Shown: positions 1 to 7,991 of the stretch, piece after piece
Layout of the letters: each line of letters begins with the position of its first letter
How positions within the stretch are numbered: the first letter of the stretch is position 1
NCBI RefSeq assembly: GCF_021026315.1
Contig: NZ_JAJNCX010000002.1
Coordinates: forward strand, 1-64,000
DNA length: 64,000 nucleotides
Reading direction: 5' to 3'
Source: Rhizobium sp. C4
GTDB taxonomy: Bacteria; Pseudomonadota; Alphaproteobacteria; Rhizobiales; Rhizobiaceae
The notes under the pieces: model-generated
The model's database searches: none
The model's input: the letters and a program-made list of their open reading frames with translations, nothing else
What the model was told of the DNA's origin: nothing
Position numbers and translations under genes: made by a program

Positions 1-78
1 CGCTGTCCTCAATCGCATGCTGGCCTGCGCACGCCCGAAATCCGTCCGCTGCACAAAAGCTAACCCATAGAAGCAGCA
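1..78. other. Unassigned edge sequence left of the IS66 genes
   Basis: An open frame on the + strand enters from outside the window and stops at a TAG at 68-70; its tail reads ARPKSVRCTKANP. I do not recognise the family. The expected third IS66 gene (tnpC, the DDE transposase) should begin here on the - strand, just after tnpB, but no tnpC start is visible. The left side of the IS66 is therefore probably interrupted or truncated near here. Confidence 0.3.
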
Positions 79-453
79 TCAAAGACGGAGTTCCGTTCTT
101 TCAACGACCCACGCACCAAAGCCTGTCTCTACGGCACGGACGCGCCGCCAATCGAGCCCCGCAAACAGCGCCTCGAACTGGGCATGCGTCAGTGTCATCA
201 GCCCATCCTTGATACCGGGCCAGCTGAAAGTGTGCTCTTCCAGCCTTTTGTAGGCCAGCACAATGCCGCTACCATCCCAATAGATCAGCTTCAGCCGATC
301 TGCCTTGCGCGACCGGAACACGAAGACCGTTCCGGTGAACGGGTCCTTGTGCAGCTCGTTCTTCACCAGCGCCGCCAACCCGTCGTGCCCCTTGCGGAAG
401 TCCACGGGCTTGGTCGCCACCATGATGCGGACGCGGTTCGAGGGAAAGATCAT
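79..453 (-). CDS. tnpB: IS66 accessory protein TnpB (Orf2)
   Basis: This 124-residue protein has the usual length and sequence of IS66 Orf2/TnpB. Recognisable family stretches are the N-terminal VRIMVATKPVDFRKGHDGLA and the central VFVFRSRKADRLKLIYWDGSG, followed by LEEHTFSWP. IS66 needs it for efficient transposition although it is not the DDE enzyme. Its ATG overlaps the TGA of tnpA (ATGA), the standard translational coupling in IS66. The frame appears intact. Confidence 0.93.
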   Translation of the reverse strand: MIFPSNRVRIMVATKPVDFRKGHDGLAALVKNELHKDPFTGTVFVFRSRKADRLKLIYWDGSGIVLAYKRLEEHTFSWPGIKDGLMTLTHAQFEALFAGLDWRRVRAVETGFGAWVVERTELRL

Positions 454-851
454 GTCGCCCCCGCCAATGCGCGTGCAACAGCTACGAGTCTGGCCACAGA
501 CGCCCCTTCCTCAAGGCGGATCGTCACGGGACCGACGACAATCTCTGCGCGGGAAACCGCCTTGGTTGATGGCGCTTCTGGCGTAATGGTCTGAGGTGAC
601 TTCTCGACAACCAAGGCGGCGAATTCGACAGCATCTTCCGGCGCAGGTAAAACCAGCTTGCCGCGACGAGCCATGGTTCTCCACGACGACAGGTGGTTCG
701 CCTTGAGCCCGTAGCGCTCGGCAACCTCATTCACCGTCGCGCCCGGCCGCAAGCTCTCCGACACGATCTGAGCCTTGATCTCGTCGGGCCATTGGCGATG
801 GGCATCACGCCGCCCACGACGCGTTGTGAGAACCTCCATTGTAGTCTCCAT
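450..851 (-). CDS. tnpA: IS66 accessory protein TnpA (Orf1), helix-turn-helix
   Basis: This 133-residue protein is the first gene of an IS66 cassette. Residues about 20-60 form a transposase helix-turn-helix of the IS3/IS66 Orf1 type (W-x-D-E-I-K-A-Q-I-V-x-E-S, then VNEVAERYGLKANHLSSWR). The C-terminus carries the typical EIVVGPVTIRLEEGASVARL stretch. An AAGGAG about eight bases upstream supports the ATG at 851 over a second in-frame ATG at 839. It is probably a DNA-binding accessory factor. Confidence 0.92.
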   Translation of the reverse strand: METTMEVLTTRRGRRDAHRQWPDEIKAQIVSESLRPGATVNEVAERYGLKANHLSSWRTMARRGKLVLPAPEDAVEFAALVVEKSPQTITPEAPSTKAVSRAEIVVGPVTIRLEEGASVARLVAVARALAGAT

Positions 852-935
852 GGAGAAACTCCTTCCCGCTCATCCATGCGACCTCGATCACAGATCAGAC
901 GGCGAAGGGCAACGTGGGGAGAGAACAGCTGTTAC

Positions 936-1134
936 CACTTAACTTGAGATTCGCCGGTTCGGTTTCCGGCGTTTGACGCTCTCGGATTCGGAGATAACAC
1001 TCTGTAATATCTCGAATTTTCTGATGAAGCTTGGCCATCGGTGGTCATCTTTTTCTATGCGGTGAATCTCACATTAAGTAGCCAAATCGAACCGGCGAAT
1101 CTCAAATTGGGTGCCCGATCTCAAGTTAGGTGCT
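936..1134. repeat. About 200-bp inverted-repeat element (MITE-like or IS relic)
   Basis: The left edge reads CACTTAACTTGAGATTCGCC. The right edge, read on the - strand from about 1134, reads AGCACCTAACTTGAGATCGG, giving terminal inverted repeats built on CCTAACTTGAGAT. Inside the right arm the same word recurs (CCAATTTGAGATTCGCCGG near 1091-1110 and a diverged copy near 1061-1080). Multiple end repeats of this kind resemble the transposase-binding repeats of IS21-like elements. A short - strand frame from 1038 (MAKLHQKIRDITE...) is too short to be a transposase. Confidence 0.55.
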
Positions 1135-1193
1135 GCGCTATCTTATTGAAATTATTGGATGCGGGGTCTCGCGATTAAATGCAAAACGACAAA

Positions 1194-2795
1194 TCAGTCG
1201 TCATCGATTTGGAATGCATTTTTGAGAGGGTCTGCAGGCAAAGGACCGGTGGAGTTTAGCAGTCTCGCTACCTCAGCGCTGTACTCTGGATTGTCTCGTA
1301 CAAACTCGTTGATGGTCAGCGCATGATTTAGCCCTTCGACCACCGTGTACTGGTCTCCTTCCCGGAGCATTAGTGTCGGCACAAAACCATGTTGAGACAT
1401 GGTATCGATTTTCGGCTCGTTACCCTGTGCACTAAATAAACTGGCGATAGTCAAAAACGGGCTGCCATAAGCCATTGTCATATTGGTCTTTGCTTCGTTC
1501 ACCCCCGGGGACGTAAAACCATCCCAAAGATAATATCCTGCGAGCATACCAACCACCGTGTCCTTCCGCCGTACAGTGATCGCAAATTCGGATAGCGCCG
1601 CTTGGCAAGAAGCCGTCGCCTGGTAGATTGTGTAGAATATATTGCTCTTATGATATGCAATCAGCTCGACGGTTAGGTTGCCAGATGTGAGCTGGCCCAA
1701 GAATTCTTCGGCGCTCTTTCTCCAGCGAGGTTCAAACGAAAGGAAGCGCAGGAAGCTGTCCCGTTCTGATTTCCACGACGAGGAATATTTGGGATTCACG
1801 GTTGCGGAAAATACATGACGGCTGAGCTGGCCACTGCCGCTCATCGAAGACTGGGCTCGTATCTGCAAAATGAGGGTTTCGTCGTCATTCACGAATTCGG
1901 ACGCCGGCCAGTCGCCTAGCCTCACTATTGAGTTGACCTGGTATATAGCAAGAAGCCTGTCAATCTTCTCAGGTGTTCCACGTCTTGATTCCGCGTCAAT
2001 CCTCATAATATGCGGTGCGCCGTCGCCCTCGGCGATCCAGTCGCTTACGTCTGCTTCGGCTTCCCAGCCCGGAAAACCATAGGGGAAGAGCCAGCCAATC
2101 GAGTTGCCGATGACACGCTCTATTTCGTCATCGTGGGCCGGCGCGATCCTCCATGTGAAAACGATTGTCCGGTAAGTTGTGTATCGAGGCGCCGCATTGT
2201 CTGACGGGTCAAGTAGAAGCAACGCGATGCGTACGAAGGGAAGCCTCGAGCTTCGCTCCTTCGTATAATCGATGTGCGATGCCCTATCTTCACTGGTCTC
2301 GAATTCAAGTATGCTGATTTCAGGGCTCAGTTGAGGAAGGAATTCCATGGGCAGGAGTTCGACCGGCTCGAACATGATCCGACCGTCTTGCTCCGTTACC
2401 TTGATTCCTTGGACGTCTACTCCGACGAAAGTAGCGAAATATGAGAGCGGCAGCAGCAACTCATTCCAAGAGGTGGACGCGACGATGCAGCGGATTTGCT
2501 CACGTGGGACGCGGTCCTGCTTTACAAGCAGAGTTATATACTTGCTAAGCTCGTTGAGAGTGGTGCGTTCGCTTTTTTCGCTTCGTTTGACTTCTATGCA
2601 GGTGACATGCCTCAAGGCATCGCGAGCAAGGATATCAATTCGCCCCCCCGTGCCTCCTTCATCGTTCGCTAGCGTATACTCCGTCTTCAGGTGAGTGAGC
2701 CCAGGCTCGATGGCATGAAGGTTGGCAGCAATGTAATCGCGGAGACCGCCTTCGTCTTTGAATTTCCCTAGCACTGGTAGAATGTCAGTCATCAT
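1194..2795 (-). CDS. Orphan protein with NucS-like PD-(D/E)XK nuclease domain
   Basis: It encodes a 533-residue protein from the ATG at 2795; an in-frame ATG at 2846 and longer starts are possible, but homology should begin near MMTDILPVLG. Residues about 5-90 look like an endonuclease NucS/DUF91 fold: FKDEGGLRDYIAANL, a G-G-R-I-D-I-L-A-R-D strand, then C-I-E-V-K-R, which supplies the D...E-x-K metal-binding residues. The remaining roughly 420 residues are unrecognised, with no membrane segments. Base composition is visibly more AT-rich than the catabolic genes to the right, and mobile-element relics flank it on both sides, so lateral transfer is likely. A role in DNA cleavage, perhaps defence, is inference. 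Confidence 0.6.
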   Translation of the reverse strand: MMTDILPVLGKFKDEGGLRDYIAANLHAIEPGLTHLKTEYTLANDEGGTGGRIDILARDALRHVTCIEVKRSEKSERTTLNELSKYITLLVKQDRVPREQIRCIVASTSWNELLLPLSYFATFVGVDVQGIKVTEQDGRIMFEPVELLPMEFLPQLSPEISILEFETSEDRASHIDYTKERSSRLPFVRIALLLLDPSDNAAPRYTTYRTIVFTWRIAPAHDDEIERVIGNSIGWLFPYGFPGWEAEADVSDWIAEGDGAPHIMRIDAESRRGTPEKIDRLLAIYQVNSIVRLGDWPASEFVNDDETLILQIRAQSSMSGSGQLSRHVFSATVNPKYSSSWKSERDSFLRFLSFEPRWRKSAEEFLGQLTSGNLTVELIAYHKSNIFYTIYQATASCQAALSEFAITVRRKDTVVGMLAGYYLWDGFTSPGVNEAKTNMTMAYGSPFLTIASLFSAQGNEPKIDTMSQHGFVPTLMLREGDQYTVVEGLNHALTINEFVRDNPEYSAEVARLLNSTGPLPADPLKNAFQIDDD

Positions 2796-3273
2796 GTTTC
2801 TCGTAAATTTTATGGACGCACTGCACGTCTGAACGGGGTTTTTCATATGACTGCAACCTATAGGGGGAGTCATTTCCCGAAGTTTAATCACTTGGAAACT
2901 GCGTGCCGGAGGCGACTGAACCAATGTCGCATAAGTTTCACTGTTGAACTAAGTGGTGGGTTTAAAAGAATAAAAAAGTCGGCATTGTTGGACTCTTCTA
3001 TCTTGCTGTGCGTCGCTTGTTCCAAGGCAGCGAATAGGCTTTGATCAATCCTAATTCGAGGCCGGCGCTTCCGTGAATTGAGAGGCCGTTCCACTCCAGA
3101 GCCGGAGGCGTCGCGACAAACACCTCGTTTGGATCAGGCCCCAACAGTTCGATTATGATCATTTGATTTAGCCTCTGGCTCGTTCGCTGCGAAATCCCCA
3201 GGGTGTTCATAGAAATAAAATCGCTTCGAAAGCCCCATGGTTGCGACGCCGACGTACACAGCAGCTCCTGCCT
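2796..3273. other. AT-richer intergenic stretch, no supported gene
   Basis: It lies between the nuclease gene and the IS6 relic. A - strand frame at 2998-3210 (about 70 codons, ending GLIKAYSLPWNKRRTAR) and a few other short frames are open, but none has a recognisable family or a convincing ribosome-binding site. I see no RNA gene here. It is probably the eroded flank of the mobile elements. Confidence 0.4.
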
Positions 3274-3441
3274 TCACGAAGGCAGCCGCACGGTCTGATG
3301 CGAGATAATGATGCCACGCGCTGGCAACAGACCCTCGACCATCCACAGGCTCAGGGGAAAGCGGAAATAGAGGCATACCGCGTGGGCAATGATGTCAGCG
3401 GTAAAGCGGTGGCGGCGATATAGCGGATCACGGGCTGTCAT
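3274..3441 (-). pseudogene. Truncated IS6-family transposase, N-terminal fragment
   Basis: From the ATG at 3441 the - strand encodes 55 residues ending at TGA 3274-3276. The sequence LYRRHRFTADIIAHAVCLYF...LPARGIIISHQTVRL is the start of an IS6-family transposase (about 230 residues when complete). It aligns with the longer copy at 26949-27392. Similarity ends abruptly after HQTVRL, so the DDE catalytic core is absent. The two copies differ at many residues and are not recent duplicates. Confidence 0.8.
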
Positions 3442-3744
3442 GCCCCTTCATCACCAAAAAAGCTCCAAGTTCCGTTAAATTTACGATGCTCTCTAATCTG
3501 CTTCCCCAATTCTCTCAGGTGATTAGCTCATTCCGCAATTTAAGGGTCGAGGGTTCGTTTCCTTTCAAGGCGAGAGAACCGAGGCCAATTATCAGCGGAG
3601 TTATTCCGGAGTGCGTGCGACGGGTCTTTCGCATGGACAGTCGGCGCAGAAAGTTCGACTCCTCCCCAGAGAGTGAGCGGCTAGCCATCGGGGATAAGTT
3701 GCGTCATCATATTACGCTTCGGGTCCTGGGTTAAGTAACTGAAA
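3442..3744. other. Upstream region of the LuxR regulator gene
   Basis: No gene is supported in these 303 bases. A + strand frame at 3486-3734 has no recognisable similarity. The region must contain the promoter of the regulator starting at 3745, but I cannot pick out a clear -35/-10 pair. Confidence 0.4.
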
Positions 3745-6108
3745 ATGACTCATATTGTGCGCCGGCGGTGGGAGCGGGCTGGTTTGCGCCAGCTCATCCT
3801 CGATGATCCGCATCCGATTGTTGTCGTAGAAGGGCCGGCGGGCATGGGCAAATCGGTGCTGCTCGAAGAGATCGCTGCCCGGACAGGTGGGGTGGTCATC
3901 CGGACGGATGACATTGAGAATACACCCGGATCGCCCTTGATCTGGGATGTGCCGGCGCGGCTTGAGCAGATAGCCTTGCCCGAAAGCATGATTGCCGGGG
4001 AGCAGCGTATTATCCTGGCCAAGCGACCTGAGACGCGGATCGATGGGCTTCATAGAGCACTTGCCTATGGAACTGCGACCCTGATCGAGCCGGATCGGCT
4101 CCTGTTTTCCGACGCTGAAATGGAGCATATTGCCGCCTCGGGCGTGGATGTCGCGTTCCTGAAAGCTGCAGCCGGATGGCCCTTGGCGGCGGGCCCGCGG
4201 CCATCCTTCTTCAAGGAATTCCTGCGGACTGAGTACCTGGCGAAACTGCGAGACAGCCAACTCGTCGATCTGCGATCTCTTCTGGATGGCGCTGCTCTTT
4301 TGGAGGCCGAAGGGTGCGCACTTCTTCCCTTTGCCAGGCGATGGCAGGACGGACGAACATATGTTCTCGCCGCGCCCGCGCTGGTTGGCGACATCAGGCC
4401 GGCGCTTGACGCGGAAATTGCCGATCGGCTCCAGACCCCCGGCGGGGCACGTGAGATCGCTGCGGCATTTTCCGAGCATGGACGTGTTCCCGATGCGATC
4501 GCCATCTTCCAGAAGGCCGGTCTCTACGACAATGCGCTGAAGCTTTTCGCTGATGCGGGTGGCCCGTACTTTCTCTATCATTTCGGTCTTGAGGCGCTCG
4601 ACCGCGTGCTGAGCGGCTTTCCCTACAGCTTCGCCCATCAGAGCGAGACGATTGTCCTGGCGCTCACCCTTCAAGCTCTCAAGCGCGGCGATATTTCGCG
4701 CGCCAAGCGGCTTCTCGTCGATCGCTATGGCGACTATGCCAACGATGCCGAGGTGGTCTTTGCGCCCGATACGGTCTATTCCCGAGACTTCCGGGCACTG
4801 CGTGTTCTCATGTTCATTTATGAGGATTTCCATTTCTCGGACGACATGCTGGCCCGTGTCTTCACCTTTCTCTCCGAGTTCCCCTCGGACGCGCATCTGT
4901 TCCGTGGCATGCTCTACAATGACGTGCTCGAATACTATATCCGCACCCAGCGCTACAGTGAGGCGGAGGATGTGGCCCAACGGGCGATGTTCCATTATCG
5001 CGCCGCCGGAATACCGCTGCTCTGCTTCTACATCAGCTTGCACCGCTCGATGATGGGCCTGCTCAATGGCGACGCCGTTGCTGCACGCCAGCACGCACAG
5101 GAAAGCGCGAGCCTGCTTGCAGAGGTCCCCTTCGAGACGCCCAACGATCAACGACTCCAGAAGCTTCTGGAGGCCTGCGTCGACTACGAAGGCGGCAGGG
5201 CGGAGCCTCTGGCCCATTTCCTCAATGTCGAGATGGACGATTTCTCCCACGGCGAAATCTGGCCAACCCTGCTCGAATTCGCCCTCCGCTATGGCGCGCA
5301 GGCGATGGCAGATCACTTCTCGATCGCCGCCGCGCGTGGATTTCTGGATCGCTGGAGGGTCTATCAGATCTCCAACCGGCAGTTTCAGGCCATGATCAGT
5401 CTGCGTGAGGTCAATGTCCTGCAAAACGGGCAGCGCTGGCGCGAGGCCATGGACGTGTTGCGCCTGCAGGGCGGCGCAGATCGCAGTTGGCTGGAGGCGA
5501 GCAGCGATATCGCTGCGCTTCTCAGGGAGCCGGACGAACTGGCGCTGGCGCTTGCCTGGGTGCGGCAGTCCCTCTTCGACCAGCCGGACCATCCGGGGCT
5601 TGAGCCCTTCCTGACCCGCGTCTTCGACAGCCTTCACATCACCGAGCGGCAGCGCATCGCTGCGGGCGTCTGGCTCGCCTATCTCCACAAGCTGGCGCGC
5701 AATCTCACCGAGGCGCGCTCGGTTCTGCAAAAAGCGCTGGAAACCGCCGCGCGTCTTGGCGCGGTGGCCGCGCTGGCGGAGGAGCGGGTATTTCTGGACG
5801 GCCTCATCGACAACCAGCGCATCGGCGGCTTCGTCCTGGCGACAGCCTCGATCCGCCAGATCGTGCGCAAGCTGCGCGACAGCAGCCGGCTCAGCGACAT
5901 GACAGGTGTCGGGGGCAAGCTCTCGCGGCGTGAAAGCAAGATCCTGATCATGCTGACCGAAGGGGGCGCCAACAAGGAAATTGCCGCCAAGCTGGGCTTG
6001 AGCGAGGCCACGGTGAAGTTTCACCTTGGAAACATCTATCGCAAGCTTGGATGCCGAAACAGGCAGGAGGCCATCGGCTCCGCCCGCGCACTCGGCCTGT
6101 TGAGATAG
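3745..6108 (+). CDS. MalT-like LuxR-family transcriptional activator
   Basis: This 787-residue protein has the architecture of large STAND/MalT-type LuxR regulators. There is a P-loop at residues 30-37 (GPAGMGKS), a long helical middle with TPR-like segments, and a C-terminal LuxR helix-turn-helix at about 720-787 (LSRRESKILIMLTEGGANKEIAAKLGLSEATVKFHLGNIYRKLG, given here as landmarks RRESKIL, NKEIA, EATVKFH). Such proteins bind a small-molecule inducer and ATP, oligomerise and activate nearby operons. It sits directly upstream of, and codirectional with, the ABC/hydantoinase operon at 6317-15448. Tandem direct repeats lie in the intervening gap. Control of that operon is inference from position. 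Confidence 0.88.
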   Translation: MTHIVRRRWERAGLRQLILDDPHPIVVVEGPAGMGKSVLLEEIAARTGGVVIRTDDIENTPGSPLIWDVPARLEQIALPESMIAGEQRIILAKRPETRIDGLHRALAYGTATLIEPDRLLFSDAEMEHIAASGVDVAFLKAAAGWPLAAGPRPSFFKEFLRTEYLAKLRDSQLVDLRSLLDGAALLEAEGCALLPFARRWQDGRTYVLAAPALVGDIRPALDAEIADRLQTPGGAREIAAAFSEHGRVPDAIAIFQKAGLYDNALKLFADAGGPYFLYHFGLEALDRVLSGFPYSFAHQSETIVLALTLQALKRGDISRAKRLLVDRYGDYANDAEVVFAPDTVYSRDFRALRVLMFIYEDFHFSDDMLARVFTFLSEFPSDAHLFRGMLYNDVLEYYIRTQRYSEAEDVAQRAMFHYRAAGIPLLCFYISLHRSMMGLLNGDAVAARQHAQESASLLAEVPFETPNDQRLQKLLEACVDYEGGRAEPLAHFLNVEMDDFSHGEIWPTLLEFALRYGAQAMADHFSIAAARGFLDRWRVYQISNRQFQAMISLREVNVLQNGQRWREAMDVLRLQGGADRSWLEASSDIAALLREPDELALALAWVRQSLFDQPDHPGLEPFLTRVFDSLHITERQRIAAGVWLAYLHKLARNLTEARSVLQKALETAARLGAVAALAEERVFLDGLIDNQRIGGFVLATASIRQIVRKLRDSSRLSDMTGVGGKLSRRESKILIMLTEGGANKEIAAKLGLSEATVKFHLGNIYRKLGCRNRQEAIGSARALGLLR

Positions 6109-6146
6109 ACGCGAAAAACTGGCCCAAGGCTTAGCTATTCGGCGTA

Positions 6147-6177
6147 AAACCTAGACTATTAAATCCGAAACCTAGAC
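6147..6177 (+). promoter_or_regulatory. Tandem direct repeats, candidate activator site
   Basis: The 10-mer AAACCTAGAC occurs at 6147-6156 and again at 6168-6177, a centre-to-centre spacing of 21 bases (two helical turns). Both copies are in the gap between the LuxR/MalT-like gene and the first transporter gene. MalT-type activators bind asymmetric direct repeats, so this is a plausible binding site. No clear sigma-70 promoter is visible beside it. Confidence 0.5.
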
Positions 6178-6316
6178 CGGACATTCATTGTCCCTTCGCA
6201 TCCTGCCATGCAACGTTCATGAACGAAGATGGGAAGAGCCGGAAAGCGCCGCCCACAAACGCCGGCAGGCAAAGCCGCCGGCACAGGGGTTCCTCGTTTC
6301 AAAAACTGGAGGCATG

Positions 6317-7882
6317 ATGAGCAAGTTCGGTTTCAAATCCTCGGCATTCGCTGCGGTTCTTCTGGCAGGGTCGGCGCTGTGCGGCCCGGCGCTCGCCGAT
6401 ACGGTCGTGACCATGAACACGGTGCAGATTTTCGGCACGATCGATCCGGCCAAGATTTCCGACTACACCGACTATATGGCGGCGGTGAACCTCTATGACG
6501 GTCTCGTCAGCGTCGATTCCAAGGGCAACCTGATCCCGCAACTGGCTGAAAGCTGGACCGTTTCGCCGGACGCGAAGGAAGTTACCTTCAAGCTGCGCGC
6601 GGATGCGAAGTTTACCGACGGCACGCCGGTGACGTCCGCCGATGTCGTCTACACGGTCGAGCGGCTGCTCAAGATCAACCAGGGCCCGGCCAACCTCTTC
6701 GCCGGTGTCATCGGTCCCGGCGCGATCACGGCCGTCGACGACAAGACCGTCAAGTTCACGCTCTCCAAGACCTTCTCCCCCTTCCTGTCGACCGTTCCGG
6801 CCATCTTCATCCTCAATTCCAAAATGGTGAAGGAACATGCCGGCAATGACGAGGGGCAGACCTGGCTTGCCACCAACACCGCCGGTGCTGGCGCCTATTC
6901 GCTGAAGGAATGGGATCGCGGCGCGAAGATGACGATCACGCGCAACAAGGGTTATTACAAGGGTTTCGGCCCCGGCCCGATCGACGAGGTGCGCTGGATC
7001 ATCACCAATGACGAAGCGACCGTGAAGTCGCTGGCTGCCTCCGGCGAGCTGACCATGTCCAGCCAGTTCCAGTCGCCCGAAACCTACAAGGCGCTTGAAG
7101 CCATGGGCCGCTTCAAAGTCGTGGCGCAGGATACGGCCGTCGCCTTCTATCTGAAGCTCAACACCAAGGTGCCGCCGACGGATGACGTTCACATCCGCAA
7201 GGCGATTGCGCTGGCGACGGACTATGACACGATCCGCCAGCAGCTGGTTCCGGGCGGCGAGTTGACCACCCCGCTGCCGAAGACCTTCGCCGACTTCCAT
7301 GCGGGCGATGTGCCGGCGGCAAAATATGATCTCGAAGCCGCCAAGGCCGAGGTCGCGAAGTCGAAATATGCCGGCAAGGAAATCCCGATCACGCTCGGCT
7401 ATGTCGCGGGCACGAAGTTCGAGGAAGAGATCAGCCTTCTCATGCAGTCGAACCTCGAGCAGATCGGCTTCAAGGTGACGCAGCAGGCCGATCCTTGGAA
7501 CCGCATCACCGAGATCGCCAGCAAGGTCGACACCACGCCGGCGGTCAACCAGATCTTCTTCGGCCCGACCTATCCCTCGCCGGATTCCATGTTCTTCACG
7601 CAGTATCACTCCAAGGCGGCCGGCACCTGGGCCTCGATGGAATGGTTGCAGAACCCGGAAATCGACAAGATGATCGATGCCGCCCGCGAGACGGGCGACA
7701 AGGCCAAGCAGGTCGAGATCTACAAGGATCTTCAGCGCAAGATCGTCGAGATCCAGCCTGATGTCTTCCTGCTGACACAGAAGGTGCAGCATGCGATGGA
7801 CAAGTGCCTGACCGGCTTTGACGCCGTGCCGATGCAGTCCTTCGACTACAACTTCACGCGCTACAGCTGGACCTGCAAGTAA
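6317..7882 (+). CDS. Family 5 extracellular solute-binding protein (system 1)
   Basis: It encodes a 521-residue periplasmic binding protein of the peptide/nickel/opine class (SBP_bac_5). Residues 1-27 form a signal peptide (hydrophobic AFAAVLLAGSAL, cleavage likely after PALA). The mature start resembles the family pattern TIDPAKISDYTDYMAAVNLYDGL, followed by LAESWTVSPDAKEVTFKLR. GGAGG at 6308-6312 favours the ATG at 6317 over the one at 6314. It heads an operon with two permeases, two ATPases, HyuA and two DUF917 proteins. The ligand is unknown; the linked enzymes suggest a cyclic amide or modified amino acid, which is inference. Confidence 0.92.
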   Translation: MSKFGFKSSAFAAVLLAGSALCGPALADTVVTMNTVQIFGTIDPAKISDYTDYMAAVNLYDGLVSVDSKGNLIPQLAESWTVSPDAKEVTFKLRADAKFTDGTPVTSADVVYTVERLLKINQGPANLFAGVIGPGAITAVDDKTVKFTLSKTFSPFLSTVPAIFILNSKMVKEHAGNDEGQTWLATNTAGAGAYSLKEWDRGAKMTITRNKGYYKGFGPGPIDEVRWIITNDEATVKSLAASGELTMSSQFQSPETYKALEAMGRFKVVAQDTAVAFYLKLNTKVPPTDDVHIRKAIALATDYDTIRQQLVPGGELTTPLPKTFADFHAGDVPAAKYDLEAAKAEVAKSKYAGKEIPITLGYVAGTKFEEEISLLMQSNLEQIGFKVTQQADPWNRITEIASKVDTTPAVNQIFFGPTYPSPDSMFFTQYHSKAAGTWASMEWLQNPEIDKMIDAARETGDKAKQVEIYKDLQRKIVEIQPDVFLLTQKVQHAMDKCLTGFDAVPMQSFDYNFTRYSWTCK

Positions 7883-7894
7883 GCCTCTCAAGGC

Positions 7895-7924
7895 GCCGGC
7901 GGGTTTCGACAGAAGCTCGCCGGC
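7895..7924 (+). other. Intercistronic stem-loop between binding protein and permease
   Basis: GCCGGCG at 7895-7901 pairs with CGCCGGC at 7918-7924, in the 109-base gap after the binding-protein gene. Such hairpins often stabilise the binding-protein message or partly terminate transcription, so that the binding protein outnumbers the membrane parts. The convergent second operon has a hairpin at the same gene junction. Confidence 0.6.
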
Positions 7925-7991
7925 ATGACTGGATGTCACAATTGCAACGCAGGCAACCGGCAGCGCTCCGCTTCGCCGGTCTGCGGGAGCC

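Larger units (their letters stand above)
79..935 (-). mobile_element. IS66-family insertion sequence, right-hand end (partial)
   Basis: It contains the overlapping tnpA and tnpB genes of an IS66 element on the - strand. Read on the - strand, the outer end begins GTAACAGCTGTTCTC at 935, matching the GTAA-type tip of IS66 inverted repeats. The tnpC transposase gene is not present next to tnpB, so the copy is either broken or continues beyond another insertion outside the window. An IS66 lacking tnpC would not transpose by itself. Confidence 0.75.

Noticed and set aside
2998-3210. 70-codon - strand frame ending in PWNKRRTAR
   Set aside because: No recognisable family and no good start signal; it lies in eroded IS flank.
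3712-6024. 770-codon open frame on the - strand opposite the LuxR regulator
   Set aside because: It is a shadow of the GC-rich + strand gene: the composition is unlike a real protein, there is no family match, and the + frame has clear P-loop and LuxR motifs.
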